NCBI GenBank assembly: GCA_964617995.1
Contig: CAZTXD010000025.1
Coordinates: forward strand, 1-32,738
Reading direction: 5' to 3'
Length of the DNA stretch: 32,738 bases
Source of the DNA: CAZTXD01 sp964617995
GTDB lineage: Bacteria > Actinomycetota > Acidimicrobiia > Spongiisociales > ZC4RG35
The notes beneath the pieces are model-generated. The model was given only the letters and a program-made list of their open reading frames with translations. It searched no databases and was not told the DNA's origin. Position numbers and translations under genes: made by a program. This document shows, piece by piece, positions 21,099 to 29,017 of this stretch (position 1 is the first letter of the stretch; every line of letters begins with the position of its first letter).

Positions 21099-22400
21099 CT
21101 ACATCACCAGCCCGGCCCGGACGAGAGCGAGATCGAGCCTGAGATCCTTCTTCCCGCTGGGAGCGATCACCTTCTGCAGGCCTACCCGCTCCACCTCTTC
21201 CCGGCGTCGATTCTCGTAGGCCACCTGGCGGACCTCCCCCGCCAGCCCCACCTCCCCCCAGGCCGCCACCGATCCCAGCGGCACATCGCGTATGGAGGAG
21301 GCGATGGCGAGAGCGATGGGGAGATCGCATCCCGGTTCGGTCAGCCGCCATCCGCCCACCACGTTCACATAGATGTCGTGGTTGGCCATGGGGATTCGCC
21401 CATGGCGGGTCAGGACCGCCAGGAGCTGATGGACCCGGGCTGTGTCCACTCCCCGCACCGAACGGCGCGGCTGCGGGTACTGCGTGGTGTCGGCCAGCGC
21501 CTGGATCTCCACCAGTACCGAGCGTCGTCCCTCCACGGCGGGGAAGGCGATCGTCCCCGGGACGGTCGACTCCCATTCGGCCAGAAACGCCTTCGAGGGG
21601 TCAGCCACCTCGGTCAGTCCGTCGACGGTCATCTCGAACACCCCGACGACATGGGTAGCGCCGAAGCGGTTCTTCAGGCAGCGCAAGGCCCGCAGCCCCC
21701 GGTCGGGATCTCCTTCCAGATACAGGACGACATCCACCATGTGCTCGAGGAGCTTCGGCCCGGCGATGCCCCCGTCTTTGGTGACGTGGCCGATGAGGAC
21801 GGTGGCGACGTTGCGGTCCTTGGCGAAGCGAATCAGACGGGCGGCGGATTCCCTGATCTGGGTGACCCCTCCGGGGGCTCCCGCCGCTTCGGCGGTCCTC
21901 ATCGTTTGGATGGAGTCGATGACCATCAGGTCGGGCGAGTCGGACTCGGCCGTGGCCAGCACCCGGTCGACGTCCTCCTCGGCCACCAGCACCACTTCCT
22001 CCTGGTCCACACCCAGGCGCTCTGCCCGCATCGCCACCTGCTGGACGGACTCCTCCGCCGACACCAGCATGACTTTGCGGGCTCGCCCGGCGAGCGCACC
22101 GGCGGCCTGGAGGACCAGGGTCGACTTTCCTACTCCCGGCTCCCCACCCAGAAGACACACCGAGCCCGACACCAGTCCTCCCCCCAACACCCGGTCGAGC
22201 TCGCCGATACCGATGGGAGTGCGGTCGTCGCCGTTCGACTCGACCTCACCCAGGCGGGTGGTGACTGCCGGACGGGACTTTCCGGTGGTTCTCCGGGTGG
22301 GCGTGTGGTCCTCCACCAGCGGCTCCTGGGCCAGGCATTGGGGGCAGAACCCCATCCACTTGGACGACCGGTTGCCGCAAGTGTCGCATCTGAAAGCCAT
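21099..22400 (-). CDS. radA: DNA repair protein RadA (branch-migration helicase)
   Basis: The 433-aa RecA-like helicase promotes branch migration in recombinational repair. An N-terminal C4 zinc finger (C5, C8, C19, C22) comes first, then Walker A GGEPGVGKST (85-94), Walker B LMVIDSIQT (from about 158) and the RadA-specific KNRFG motif (243-247). The C-terminal Lon-protease-like domain (about 285-433) lacks protease function in this family. I chose the ATG at 22400 because AGAGGTG lies just upstream; a GTG two codons earlier is possible. A TACGAT box at 22430-22435 may be the promoter, set in a short dyad (ACGGTG...CACCGT). disA follows 34 bases downstream. Confidence 0.96.
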   Translation of the reverse strand: MAFRCDTCGNRSSKWMGFCPQCLAQEPLVEDHTPTRRTTGKSRPAVTTRLGEVESNGDDRTPIGIGELDRVLGGGLVSGSVCLLGGEPGVGKSTLVLQAAGALAGRARKVMLVSAEESVQQVAMRAERLGVDQEEVVLVAEEDVDRVLATAESDSPDLMVIDSIQTMRTAEAAGAPGGVTQIRESAARLIRFAKDRNVATVLIGHVTKDGGIAGPKLLEHMVDVVLYLEGDPDRGLRALRCLKNRFGATHVVGVFEMTVDGLTEVADPSKAFLAEWESTVPGTIAFPAVEGRRSVLVEIQALADTTQYPQPRRSVRGVDTARVHQLLAVLTRHGRIPMANHDIYVNVVGGWRLTEPGCDLPIALAIASSIRDVPLGSVAAWGEVGLAGEVRQVAYENRRREEVERVGLQKVIAPSGKKDLRLDLALVRAGLVM

Positions 22401-22429
22401 CGTCACCTCTGAGAACGAGCGTGACGGTG

Positions 22430-22435
22430 ATCGTA
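22430..22435 (-). promoter_or_regulatory. possible -10 box TACGAT of the radA-disA unit
   Basis: TACGAT on the minus strand lies 29 bases before the radA ATG. It sits in the loop of a 6-bp dyad (ACGGTG with CACCGT, 22424-22447), which could be an operator or chance. Confidence 0.35.
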
Positions 22436-22463
22436 TCGGGCCACCGTGACAGAACCCACGACG

Positions 22464-22592
22464 TCAGTCGTCCCCGCCACCTCTCATCGTGAACCACATG
22501 ATGAGAACGACGATCACACCCAGGAGTACCAGCCCCATAGCGATCGAACCCGGAGTCCACTGTTCGGCGGGGATGATCTGCGAAGACGGCAC
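22464..22592 (-). CDS. 42-aa single-helix membrane protein
   Basis: A GTG at 22592 opens a 42-residue frame (M/VPSSQIIPAEQWTPGSIAMG, then a hydrophobic helix LVLLGVIVVLIMWFTM, then RGGGDD). It has one predicted membrane helix with an outside N-terminus or basic end inside. A TATTGT box sits exactly 8 bases before the GTG, the leaderless arrangement seen at other genes here, which is the main reason to call it. I do not recognise the family. It lies just upstream of radA and divergent from the zinc-ribbon gene. A longer in-frame start is possible but not supported. Confidence 0.55.
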   Translation of the reverse strand: MPSSQIIPAEQWTPGSIAMGLVLLGVIVVLIMWFTMRGGGDD

Positions 22593-22600
22593 GACGTGGC

Positions 22601-22606
22601 ACAATA
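22601..22606 (-). promoter_or_regulatory. -10 box TATTGT for the 42-aa membrane protein gene
   Basis: TATTGT on the minus strand is followed by 8 bases and the GTG at 22592, with no ribosome binding site. It is the same hexamer as at 2939-2944. Confidence 0.45.
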
Positions 22607-22661
22607 CCGGCCGAGAGGCGGTCGAGATTCGGGCGCGCTCACATGACCAGGAAGGAGGAAA

Positions 22662-23621
22662 GTGGCTCGACACGTCTGCCCGGAGTGCGGTGCCACCGTG
22701 TCCGGAGACGAGCAGTTCTGCCCCACTTGCGGGACTTACCTCGGACATGAGGATGACCTCGGGCACGAGGACGACTTCGAGGAGTTCGAGCTGGGTACGG
22801 CCCCGCCCCGACCCGCCCCGGGGGTCGCCGTGTGCCCATCCTGTGGAGCCGAGAACTCGGCGGGGAACCGGCACTGCGAGGAATGCGGAGCCCGTCTCTC
22901 CCAGGGTCCGCTCCCGGCCGCACCCCGGCCGGCGGTGCAGGCGACCGCCGGCGTCCGGGCGGTCGTGGCCATCGGCGGCCTGTTGTTGGGGATCATCCTC
23001 ATCGCCCTCCTCTTCCAGCTCTTCAGCGGTGACGATCCCGCCGACACGACCGTGGTGGCCGCCGACACGACCACGACCACCCTGACTACCGCCGAGCCGC
23101 AGAGGCTGGAGCCGCTGGACGTGCAATGCAGCGTCGAGGGTCTGGGGTCGTTCGTGTGCGACAACGTCATCTCGGGCCTGGACAACCTCTATCAGGTCCG
23201 GTGGACCGAGGTCGAGGACCAGGGTGAGATACTCACGATCACGATCCGCTTCCCGACAGCGGTGGCGATATCGAGGATCGATTGGACCAACATCAGCAAC
23301 GACGAGACCCGGTTCCGTCGCAACTACCGGGCCCGGGCCCTGTCCATCTCCGCCGACGACGCCCTGGTCGACGTGCAACGGGACCTCCAGAACATCCCCG
23401 GCACCCAGATCATCCCGTTCTCGTCGCTGGAGACCTTCCAGGTGACGATCACCGTCGAGAGCGTGTGGGACGCCGAGCTGGTAGAGGACCAGGTCTTCAC
23501 CGAACTGGCCATCGACGAGATCGAGGTGATCGGCCGTCCTGCCACCGGGGTGACCACGACCCCCGCCGACGGCACTACCACCACGACCACCGAACCCGCC
23601 ACCACGACAACGGAGGGCTGA
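22662..23621 (+). CDS. double zinc-ribbon, single-pass membrane protein with discoidin-like domain
   Basis: The 319-aa protein starts with two zinc ribbons: CPECG/CPTCG (about residues 6-25) and CPSCG/CEECG (about 58-77), separated by an acidic HEDD repeat. One membrane helix follows (about 96-120, VVAIGGLLLGIILIALLFQLF), then a Thr/Asp-rich linker and an extracytoplasmic beta-rich domain (about 147-290, YQVRWTEVEDQGEILTITIRF onward). That domain resembles discoidin / NADase-type glycan-binding domains found after zinc ribbons in actinobacteria. The tail is again Thr-rich. Function is unknown; a glycan- or envelope-sensing role is inference. The GTG at 22662 is preceded by AAGGAGGA, a strong ribosome binding site. 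Confidence 0.75.
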   Translation: MARHVCPECGATVSGDEQFCPTCGTYLGHEDDLGHEDDFEEFELGTAPPRPAPGVAVCPSCGAENSAGNRHCEECGARLSQGPLPAAPRPAVQATAGVRAVVAIGGLLLGIILIALLFQLFSGDDPADTTVVAADTTTTTLTTAEPQRLEPLDVQCSVEGLGSFVCDNVISGLDNLYQVRWTEVEDQGEILTITIRFPTAVAISRIDWTNISNDETRFRRNYRARALSISADDALVDVQRDLQNIPGTQIIPFSSLETFQVTITVESVWDAELVEDQVFTELAIDEIEVIGRPATGVTTTPADGTTTTTTEPATTTTEG

Positions 23622-23637
23622 CCGTCTGAGATGGTCG

Positions 23638-23658
23638 TCAGTTGTCGGTTGTCAGCGA
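23638..23658. repeat. heptamer-periodic repeat (copy 2, single arm)
   Basis: Three contiguous 7-base units (TCAGTTG, TCGGTTG, TCAGCGA) lie between two convergent gene ends, 17 bases after the zinc-ribbon gene and 14 before the permease stop. The inverted arm present in the other two copies is missing. Confidence 0.55.
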
Positions 23659-23671
23659 GCGAAGCCGCCCA

Positions 23672-24937
23672 CTACTCCTTGATATAGGGTTGGCCGTCGG
23701 CGGCGGGAGGTCGAGCCCGACCGACGACTCCGGCCACCACCACGATCGTCACCAGATAGGGGGCCATGAGCAGGAAGTCGGAGGGGATCCCGGCGTCGAG
23801 GATGCTGAGGCGCACCTGGAGAGCATCGGCGAAACCGAACACGAGGGCGGCACCGAGTGCCCCGACGGGATGCCAGCGACCGAAGATCATCGCCGCCAGG
23901 CCGATGAAGCCGCGCCCGGCGGTCATGTTCTCGTTGAAGGCGCCCACCGATCCCAACGTGAAGTAGGCGCCTCCGAAACCGGCGATGAGTCCCCCCAGGA
24001 ACACGTTGAGATACCGCATGCGGTAGACGTTGATCCCGAGCGTGTCGGCTGCCTTGGGATGCTCTCCCACCGCCCGGGAGCGAAGACCCCACCGTGTACG
24101 GAACAGGCCGTAGGTGGTGAGGGCGACGCTGACCCAGAGGGCGTATACGAATATGTTCTGGTTGAACAGCACCGGCCCCAACACCGGGATATCGGCGAGA
24201 CCCGGGATGCGAATCGCCCGGAGTACGCCCGGGCTGTTGAAGGCGGCGCGGTCCTGTACGAGCACTTGAGAGCTCAAGAACGAGGTAAGTCCCAGGGCGA
24301 AGATGTTGATCACGACCCCGGCGATGATCTGGTCGACCCGGTAGCGAATGGCGAGCACCGCCAGGGCCAGCGCGAGCAGACCTCCCGAGGCGGTGGCAGC
24401 GACGATGCCCAGGGCCATGTTGGTGAGCGTTCCGACGAAGGCAGCCATGAAGGCACCGCTCAGCAGCATCCCCTCGATGCCGATGTTGATCACGGCCACC
24501 CGCTCACACATGACCCCCGACAGGGCCCCGAACGCGATCGGGGTACCGGCCGAAACGGAGGTACGCAGCATTCCCAGGAGGCTGAAGGACTTTCCGTCGG
24601 CGGCCCAGGCCAGGAATGCGAAGGCGAACAGAGCCAGGGCGATGGCGAGGATGACGTTGGTCTGCTTGCCCAGTCCCCGGGTCAGATGCATCCCCGCCAG
24701 GAAGCCGAAGATCACGGTGGTCACCCACGCCAGGCCGGAGGCGGAGAAGGTCAGGTCGAGATCCTGTCCGGCTTCACCCAGCCGGAAGGTGGCATCGCCT
24801 TCCGAACCGAGCCCGAAGAACCACGCGACGACCAGGGCCATCAGTGTGTATGCCCCTCCGATGATCCTCTGCCGGCGAACCTCGGCGGGAAGCCTCACCA
24901 GATCTTCGGCCGTCTGCAACGTCGTCACGCCGACCAT
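23672..24937 (-). CDS. BMP-type nucleoside/sugar ABC transporter permease (second permease)
   Basis: The 421-aa integral membrane protein of the BPD_transp_2 superfamily is of the kind paired with BmpA/Med binding proteins (NupQ/YufQ-like). The core starts with LRTSVSAGTPIAFGALSGVMCERVAVINIGIEGMLLSGAF, the hallmark of this group. YRVDQIIAGVVINIFALGLT follows, then the coupling loop RWGLRSRAVGEHPKAADTLGINV. The first 110 residues carry two or three extra helices. Gene order and family point to purine-nucleoside or related import. The ATG lies 13 bases inside the end of the first permease gene, so the two are translationally coupled. It is the last gene of the operon and ends 14 bases from repeat copy 2. 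Confidence 0.9.
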   Translation of the reverse strand: MVGVTTLQTAEDLVRLPAEVRRQRIIGGAYTLMALVVAWFFGLGSEGDATFRLGEAGQDLDLTFSASGLAWVTTVIFGFLAGMHLTRGLGKQTNVILAIALALFAFAFLAWAADGKSFSLLGMLRTSVSAGTPIAFGALSGVMCERVAVINIGIEGMLLSGAFMAAFVGTLTNMALGIVAATASGGLLALALAVLAIRYRVDQIIAGVVINIFALGLTSFLSSQVLVQDRAAFNSPGVLRAIRIPGLADIPVLGPVLFNQNIFVYALWVSVALTTYGLFRTRWGLRSRAVGEHPKAADTLGINVYRMRYLNVFLGGLIAGFGGAYFTLGSVGAFNENMTAGRGFIGLAAMIFGRWHPVGALGAALVFGFADALQVRLSILDAGIPSDFLLMAPYLVTIVVVAGVVGRARPPAADGQPYIKE

Positions 24938-26151
24938 CCCCTAGTCAGTTGACCGGCACCTTCACCGGTCCGAACCCGGAAGATCGCCCGAACGAGGGCG
25001 GGGGCGGCGATGAAGACGATCACCAACGCCTGGATGATCGTGATCAGGTCGATGTCCACTCCGCTTCTGACCTGCATCGTCTGCCCGCCGGCGCGGAGAG
25101 CACCGAAGAGAAGCCCGGCGAGAACCACCCCGGCGGGATGAGATCGACCGAGAAGGGCGAGAGCGATGGCGTCGAAGCCGATCTGGGAGGTGAAACCGGG
25201 CGAGGCGCTGTAGAGCACTCCCAGCGTTTGGTTGGCTCCGGCCAGTCCGCCCAGGCCACCAGCTATGGCCATGACCGCGATTGTGGAGGCGGTGACGCTC
25301 ATGCCGGCGTAGGCGGCGGCGTCGGGATTGGATCCGACGGCCCGGAACTCGAAGCCGGTGGATGAGCGGAAGAGGATCCACCAGACCAGCCAGGCCATCA
25401 GAAGGGCCAGGACGAACCCGGCGTGCAGCCGCAGGCTCGGGTCGATCCACTCGAGCAGCCGGGGAAGCCGGGCTGTGGGGAGAGCATCACGGCTGATCGG
25501 GTCGAACCGTCCCTCCCTGATGATCTCCGGCTGTTTCAGGAGATAGTCGACCAGCCGGAAGGCGATGAAGTTGAGCATGATCGTGGTGATCACCTCATGG
25601 GCTCCGGTCTTTGCCCGCAGCCAACCGGGAATGCCGCCCCAGATGGCTCCCCCGAGGAATCCGGCCATGATCGCCACCGGGAGGTGGATGACAAAGGGCA
25701 GGCCGGTCAGCATGAACCCGGCCATCACCGCCGTCATGCCGCCGATCGTCATCTGGCCCTCGGCGCCGATGTTGAAGAGGCCGGCCCTGAACCCAAGCGC
25801 GACCGACAGCCCGGCGAGGATCAGAGCCGAGGAACTGGTCAGCGTCTCCGATATGGACGAGACACCCACGAAGGCACCGCGGAACATGGCCCCGTAGGCA
25901 ACCGGAACCTCGGCGGGCCCTTCCGTGAGAACGATGATGACAGCTCCCACGATCAGGGCCGCGAGCACCGCCAGGAGAGGCACCAGCAAGACCCTTCGCC
26001 AGTCGAGATGCGATGGGGCTATGCGCTCCAACAGCGCTCCCCGGGGGCGGGGACCACGACCGGTTATCTGGTCGACCTGCTCACCGGCTATCTCGTCGAC
26101 CTGCTCACCGGTTGCCTCGTCGACCTGCTCGGCCGTCTCTTCCTCACTCAT
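24925..26151 (-). CDS. BMP-type nucleoside/sugar ABC transporter permease (first permease)
   Basis: The 408-aa permease is of the NupP/YufP kind. It opens with an acidic repeat tail (EQVDEATG, GEQVDEIA, GEQVDQIT; residues about 8-31), encoded by three 24-bp tandem units, then a basic segment, then the first helix LVPLLAVLAALIVGAVIIVL. The conserved core is SALILAGLSVALGFRAGLFNIGAEGQMTIGGM, GAHEVITTIMLNFIAFRLVDYLL and the cytoplasmic loop STGFEFRAVGSNPDAAAYAGM. It forms the translocation pore with the downstream permease. Its ATG overlaps the stop of the ATPase gene by 4 bases (26148-26151). The repeat tail is unusual and may not affect transport. Confidence 0.9.
   Translation of the reverse strand: MSEEETAEQVDEATGEQVDEIAGEQVDQITGRGPRPRGALLERIAPSHLDWRRVLLVPLLAVLAALIVGAVIIVLTEGPAEVPVAYGAMFRGAFVGVSSISETLTSSSALILAGLSVALGFRAGLFNIGAEGQMTIGGMTAVMAGFMLTGLPFVIHLPVAIMAGFLGGAIWGGIPGWLRAKTGAHEVITTIMLNFIAFRLVDYLLKQPEIIREGRFDPISRDALPTARLPRLLEWIDPSLRLHAGFVLALLMAWLVWWILFRSSTGFEFRAVGSNPDAAAYAGMSVTASTIAVMAIAGGLGGLAGANQTLGVLYSASPGFTSQIGFDAIALALLGRSHPAGVVLAGLLFGALRAGGQTMQVRSGVDIDLITIIQALVIVFIAAPALVRAIFRVRTGEGAGQLTRGWSA
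26059..26130. repeat. three tandem 24-bp units inside the permease gene
   Basis: Units at 26059-26082, 26083-26106 and 26107-26130 differ by a few bases. Each encodes an 8-residue EQVDxxxG-type block, in frame. Copy number may vary between strains by slippage without breaking the frame. Confidence 0.85.
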
Positions 26152-27725
26152 GCGACCTCACCGGCCATGAACAGGCCCATCTCGGCGGGGGTGGTCTGCT
26201 CCGGTGTCGTCTCGGCCACGATGGTGCCGCGGAATATCACGAGGATCCGGTCGGAGAGCGCCATGATCTCGTCGAGCTCGGAGGAGACGATGAGGACGGC
26301 CGATCCGGCATCCCTCTCCTCGACGATCCGCTGGTGGATGTACTCGATCGATCCCACGTCCACTCCCCGTGTGGGCTGGGAGGCGACTATGAGCTTGGTC
26401 TCGCGAGCGAACTCTCGAGCGACGATCAGCTTCTGCTGGTTACCGCCCGACAGATGAGAGGCGAGCACATCCACAGAAGGCGTCCGAACGTCATACTGGT
26501 CCACCAGCTCCATGGCGTGAAGGCGGGCGGCCTCCCAGTTCATGATCGGGCCCCGGCTGAATGGAGGGGCGTAGTAGGAGTTCAGGACGAGGTTCTCGGT
26601 GAGATCGAAGTCGAGGATCAGGCCGTCACGCTGACGATCCTCCGGCACGTGAGACATACCGGCCGTGTGGCGTTCCCGAGGGGAGGCGGTGGTGATGTCG
26701 TTACCGTTGAGCATCACCCTTCCGGACAGCGGCTGCATCGTCCCCGTCAGCGCCTCAACGAGCTCCGTCTGACCGTTGCCCTGGACACCGGCGATTCCCA
26801 CGATCTCAGCTGCCTCTACCGAGAAACTCACCCTCTCCACCGCCCGATGATTGCGGGCGTCGACCACCACCAGGTCGCGGACTTCGAGCATCGGCCCCAG
26901 CGGGACGGCAGGCGGCTTGTCGACGACAAGGTCGACGGGGCGTCCCACCATCATCTCGGCGAGCATCTCGGAGGTCACCTCACCGTGAGTTGCCTCGCCG
27001 ACGATCCTCCCCCGTCGGAGCACGGAGATGCGGTCGGCGATCTCGAGCATCTCGCCCAGCTTGTGAGTGATGAAGATGATCCCCTTACCCGATTCCTGAA
27101 GCCCGCGGACGATCTCGAAGAACTCCTCGACCTCCTGGGGTGTCAGAACCGAGGTCGGCTCGTCGAACACGATGATCTCGGCCTCACGGAAGAGGACCTT
27201 GATTATCTCGACTCGCTGCTGAACGCCTACCGGCAGGTCCTCGATGATGGCGGCGGGATCGACAGCGAGCCGGTACCGGCCCGAGATCTCCGCCACCTCC
27301 CTCCGTGCCTCGGCGATGTCGATCCGACCCAGAGCGTCGGCCGGTTCCACGCCCAGCACCACGTTGTCGGTCACAGTGAAAACCGGTACCAGCATGAAGT
27401 GCTGGTGCACCATCCCTATCCCCGCAGCGATTGCGTCTCCGGGACCCTCGAAGCTGACGGGCTCACCGTCGATCAGCACCTCGCCCGCATCGGCGTCGTA
27501 CAACCCGTAGAGGATGTTCATCAAGGTCGTCTTGCCGGCGCCGTTCTCACCGAGCAGGCCCAGGATCTCGCCCGACTCGACGGTGAGGTCGACGGAGTCG
27601 TTGGCGATCACGCCGGGGAAACGCTTGGTGATACCTCTCAGTTCAAGTCGCAGCGACGCCCTCCGGACATGGCTTTTCGAGGTTAACCGCTGCGAGCGCC
27701 GCCGGCACGACACCTGCCCGAACAC
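26148..27725 (-). CDS. BMP-type nucleoside/sugar ABC transporter ATPase (tandem ABC domains)
   Basis: The protein carries two ABC domains in one chain, as in NupO/YufO and RbsA/MglA-type ATPases. Domain 1 has Walker A GENGAGKT, the family's MVHQHFMLVPVFTVTDNVVLG Q-loop segment, signature LPVGVQQRVEI and Walker B IIVFDEPTSVLTP. Domain 2 has a degenerate Walker A (GVQGNGQTEL), the SHVPEDRQRDGLIL segment and signature LSGGNQQKLIVARE, with SQPTRGVD in place of a full Walker B. The start is uncertain. Coordinates give the longest frame (GTG at 27725), but family similarity begins at LRLELRGITKRFPG, whose first codon would be CTG at 27653, with GGAGG 6 bases upstream; a GTG at 27713 is also possible. 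A hairpin separates it from the binding-protein gene. Confidence 0.88.
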   Translation of the reverse strand: MFGQVSCRRRSQRLTSKSHVRRASLRLELRGITKRFPGVIANDSVDLTVESGEILGLLGENGAGKTTLMNILYGLYDADAGEVLIDGEPVSFEGPGDAIAAGIGMVHQHFMLVPVFTVTDNVVLGVEPADALGRIDIAEARREVAEISGRYRLAVDPAAIIEDLPVGVQQRVEIIKVLFREAEIIVFDEPTSVLTPQEVEEFFEIVRGLQESGKGIIFITHKLGEMLEIADRISVLRRGRIVGEATHGEVTSEMLAEMMVGRPVDLVVDKPPAVPLGPMLEVRDLVVVDARNHRAVERVSFSVEAAEIVGIAGVQGNGQTELVEALTGTMQPLSGRVMLNGNDITTASPRERHTAGMSHVPEDRQRDGLILDFDLTENLVLNSYYAPPFSRGPIMNWEAARLHAMELVDQYDVRTPSVDVLASHLSGGNQQKLIVAREFARETKLIVASQPTRGVDVGSIEYIHQRIVEERDAGSAVLIVSSELDEIMALSDRILVIFRGTIVAETTPEQTTPAEMGLFMAGEVA

Positions 27726-27739
27726 TCGGTGTCGACGAC

Positions 27740-27769
27740 GATGGGCCCCGCCATCCGGCGGGACCCATC
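27740..27769 (-). terminator. hairpin between BMP binding-protein gene and ATPase gene
   Basis: A 13-bp stem with one G-T pair (27757-27769 with 27740-27752) encloses a 4-base loop. A further outer 6-bp match (GAACAC at 27720-27725 with GTGTTC at 27770-27775) could extend it and would cover the upstream GTG start candidate of the ATPase gene. No U-tract. It is likely a partial terminator or mRNA stabiliser. Confidence 0.6.
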
Positions 27770-27792
27770 GTGTTCACGTGGTGATGTGAGGC

Positions 27793-28962
27793 TCAGCCGG
27801 CGGCCATGTCGGAGGCGACGAGGCTGCCGTCGCTCAGGCTGGCGCGAATCTCCTCCACCTCGGCGACGAGACCCTGGTCCACGCCGTCGGCGATCTGGCC
27901 GAGACCAACACCGTCTTCGGCGATGTTGAACACGCGGGTGCCGCCCTGGAAGTTTCCTTCCGCGACATCCTGGATCACCGAGGAGACGGCGACGTCGAGG
28001 CCCTTGAGAACCGACGTGAGGATCACGTCGGAGTACTCGGGCAAGGTGAGGAACCAGTCGGCGTCCACGCCGATGACCCACACGTCGCCTAACTCCTGGG
28101 CAACCGCGGCGGTTCCCTCACCGACCGGGCCGGCGACGGGGAGGATCACGTCGGCGCCCTCCTCGATGAACGCCTGGCTCACGTTGCGACCGTTGTCCAG
28201 GTTCTCGAAGTCACCGGTGAAGGTCCCGGTCTGCTCCTCGGGATTCCAGCCCAACACCTGCACGTCGGTGCCGTTCTGCTCGTTGTAGTAACGGGCGCCG
28301 TAGACGAACCCGTCCATGAAGTCGGTCACCGCGCCCGGAAGCTGGATGCCACCGTAGGTGGCGATCACGCCGGTCTCGCTGACTCCGGCCGCCAGATAAC
28401 CCGCCAGGAAGGCGGCGTCGACCGTGTTGAACACGGCTCCCACCACGTTGGGGATCTCTTCCTCGTAAGCGAAGTCGATGATCTCGAACAACTGATCGGG
28501 GTTGGCCTCTGCAGCCGCCTGAGTGGCGTCACCGAGCAAGAACCCCACTGTGATGATGAGGTCGCAACCCTCCTGAATCCAGGAGTTGATGTTCGTCTCG
28601 TAGTCGGTCGCAGATGTCGACTGCAGATAGTCGGAGTCCTCCGTTGCGTATCCAGCTGCCTGGGCGTCGAGGATTCCCTGCCATGCGGTCTGGTTGAAGG
28701 AGCGGTCGTCGATGCCGCCGGTGTCGGTCACCTGGCAGGCACGAATGGCTTCTTCATCACCGGCCATCGGCTCGGTCGTGTCGGTAGGCGCCTCCGTGGT
28801 GTCCGGTGTCGTGTCTTCTGTCGTATCGGGTTGCGTGGGGGCGGTGGTTTCCGCAGGACCTTCAGTGGTGTCCGGGGTCCCGCCGTCTCCGCACGCAGCG
28901 AGAATCATGGCCAGCGCTGCCATCAGCGCCACAAGCCGCGCATACTTGATCACCTTGTTCAT
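27793..28962 (-). CDS. BMP-family ABC transporter substrate-binding lipoprotein
   Basis: The 389-aa lipoprotein has a signal peptide ending ILAAC (Cys24 lipidated) and a Thr/Asp/Pro-rich linker to about residue 70. The BMP fold follows, with the diagnostic GGIDDRSFNQTAWQG motif (Asp and Phe-Asn residues contact the ribose in characterised members). GCDLIITVGFLLGDATQAAA, EGADVILPVAGPVGEGTAA and VWVIGVDADWF are further family blocks. Known relatives bind purine nucleosides. The ATG at 28962 directly follows GGAGG, too close for normal use; the in-frame GTG three codons later (28953) lies 8 bases behind that site and may be the true start. It is the first gene of the four-gene import operon. Confidence 0.92.
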   Translation of the reverse strand: MNKVIKYARLVALMAALAMILAACGDGGTPDTTEGPAETTAPTQPDTTEDTTPDTTEAPTDTTEPMAGDEEAIRACQVTDTGGIDDRSFNQTAWQGILDAQAAGYATEDSDYLQSTSATDYETNINSWIQEGCDLIITVGFLLGDATQAAAEANPDQLFEIIDFAYEEEIPNVVGAVFNTVDAAFLAGYLAAGVSETGVIATYGGIQLPGAVTDFMDGFVYGARYYNEQNGTDVQVLGWNPEEQTGTFTGDFENLDNGRNVSQAFIEEGADVILPVAGPVGEGTAAVAQELGDVWVIGVDADWFLTLPEYSDVILTSVLKGLDVAVSSVIQDVAEGNFQGGTRVFNIAEDGVGLGQIADGVDQGLVAEVEEIRASLSDGSLVASDMAAG

Positions 28963-29011
28963 CCTCCAGGTTCGGGATACGCGGGTGAAGGTGCCTCCAT
29001 CCGCGGCCAGA

Positions 29012-29017
29012 ATCCTA
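29012..29017 (-). promoter_or_regulatory. possible -10 box TAGGAT for the BMP operon
   Basis: TAGGAT on the minus strand overlaps the TAG stop of the VUT-family gene and would give a leader of about 40 bases before the BMP lipoprotein gene. No -35 is recognisable, so read-through from the VUT gene is equally possible. Confidence 0.3.

Noticed and set aside
27670..27672. ATG just upstream of the BMP-operon ATPase
   Set aside because: It is out of frame with the ATPase and its frame stops after 10 codons.
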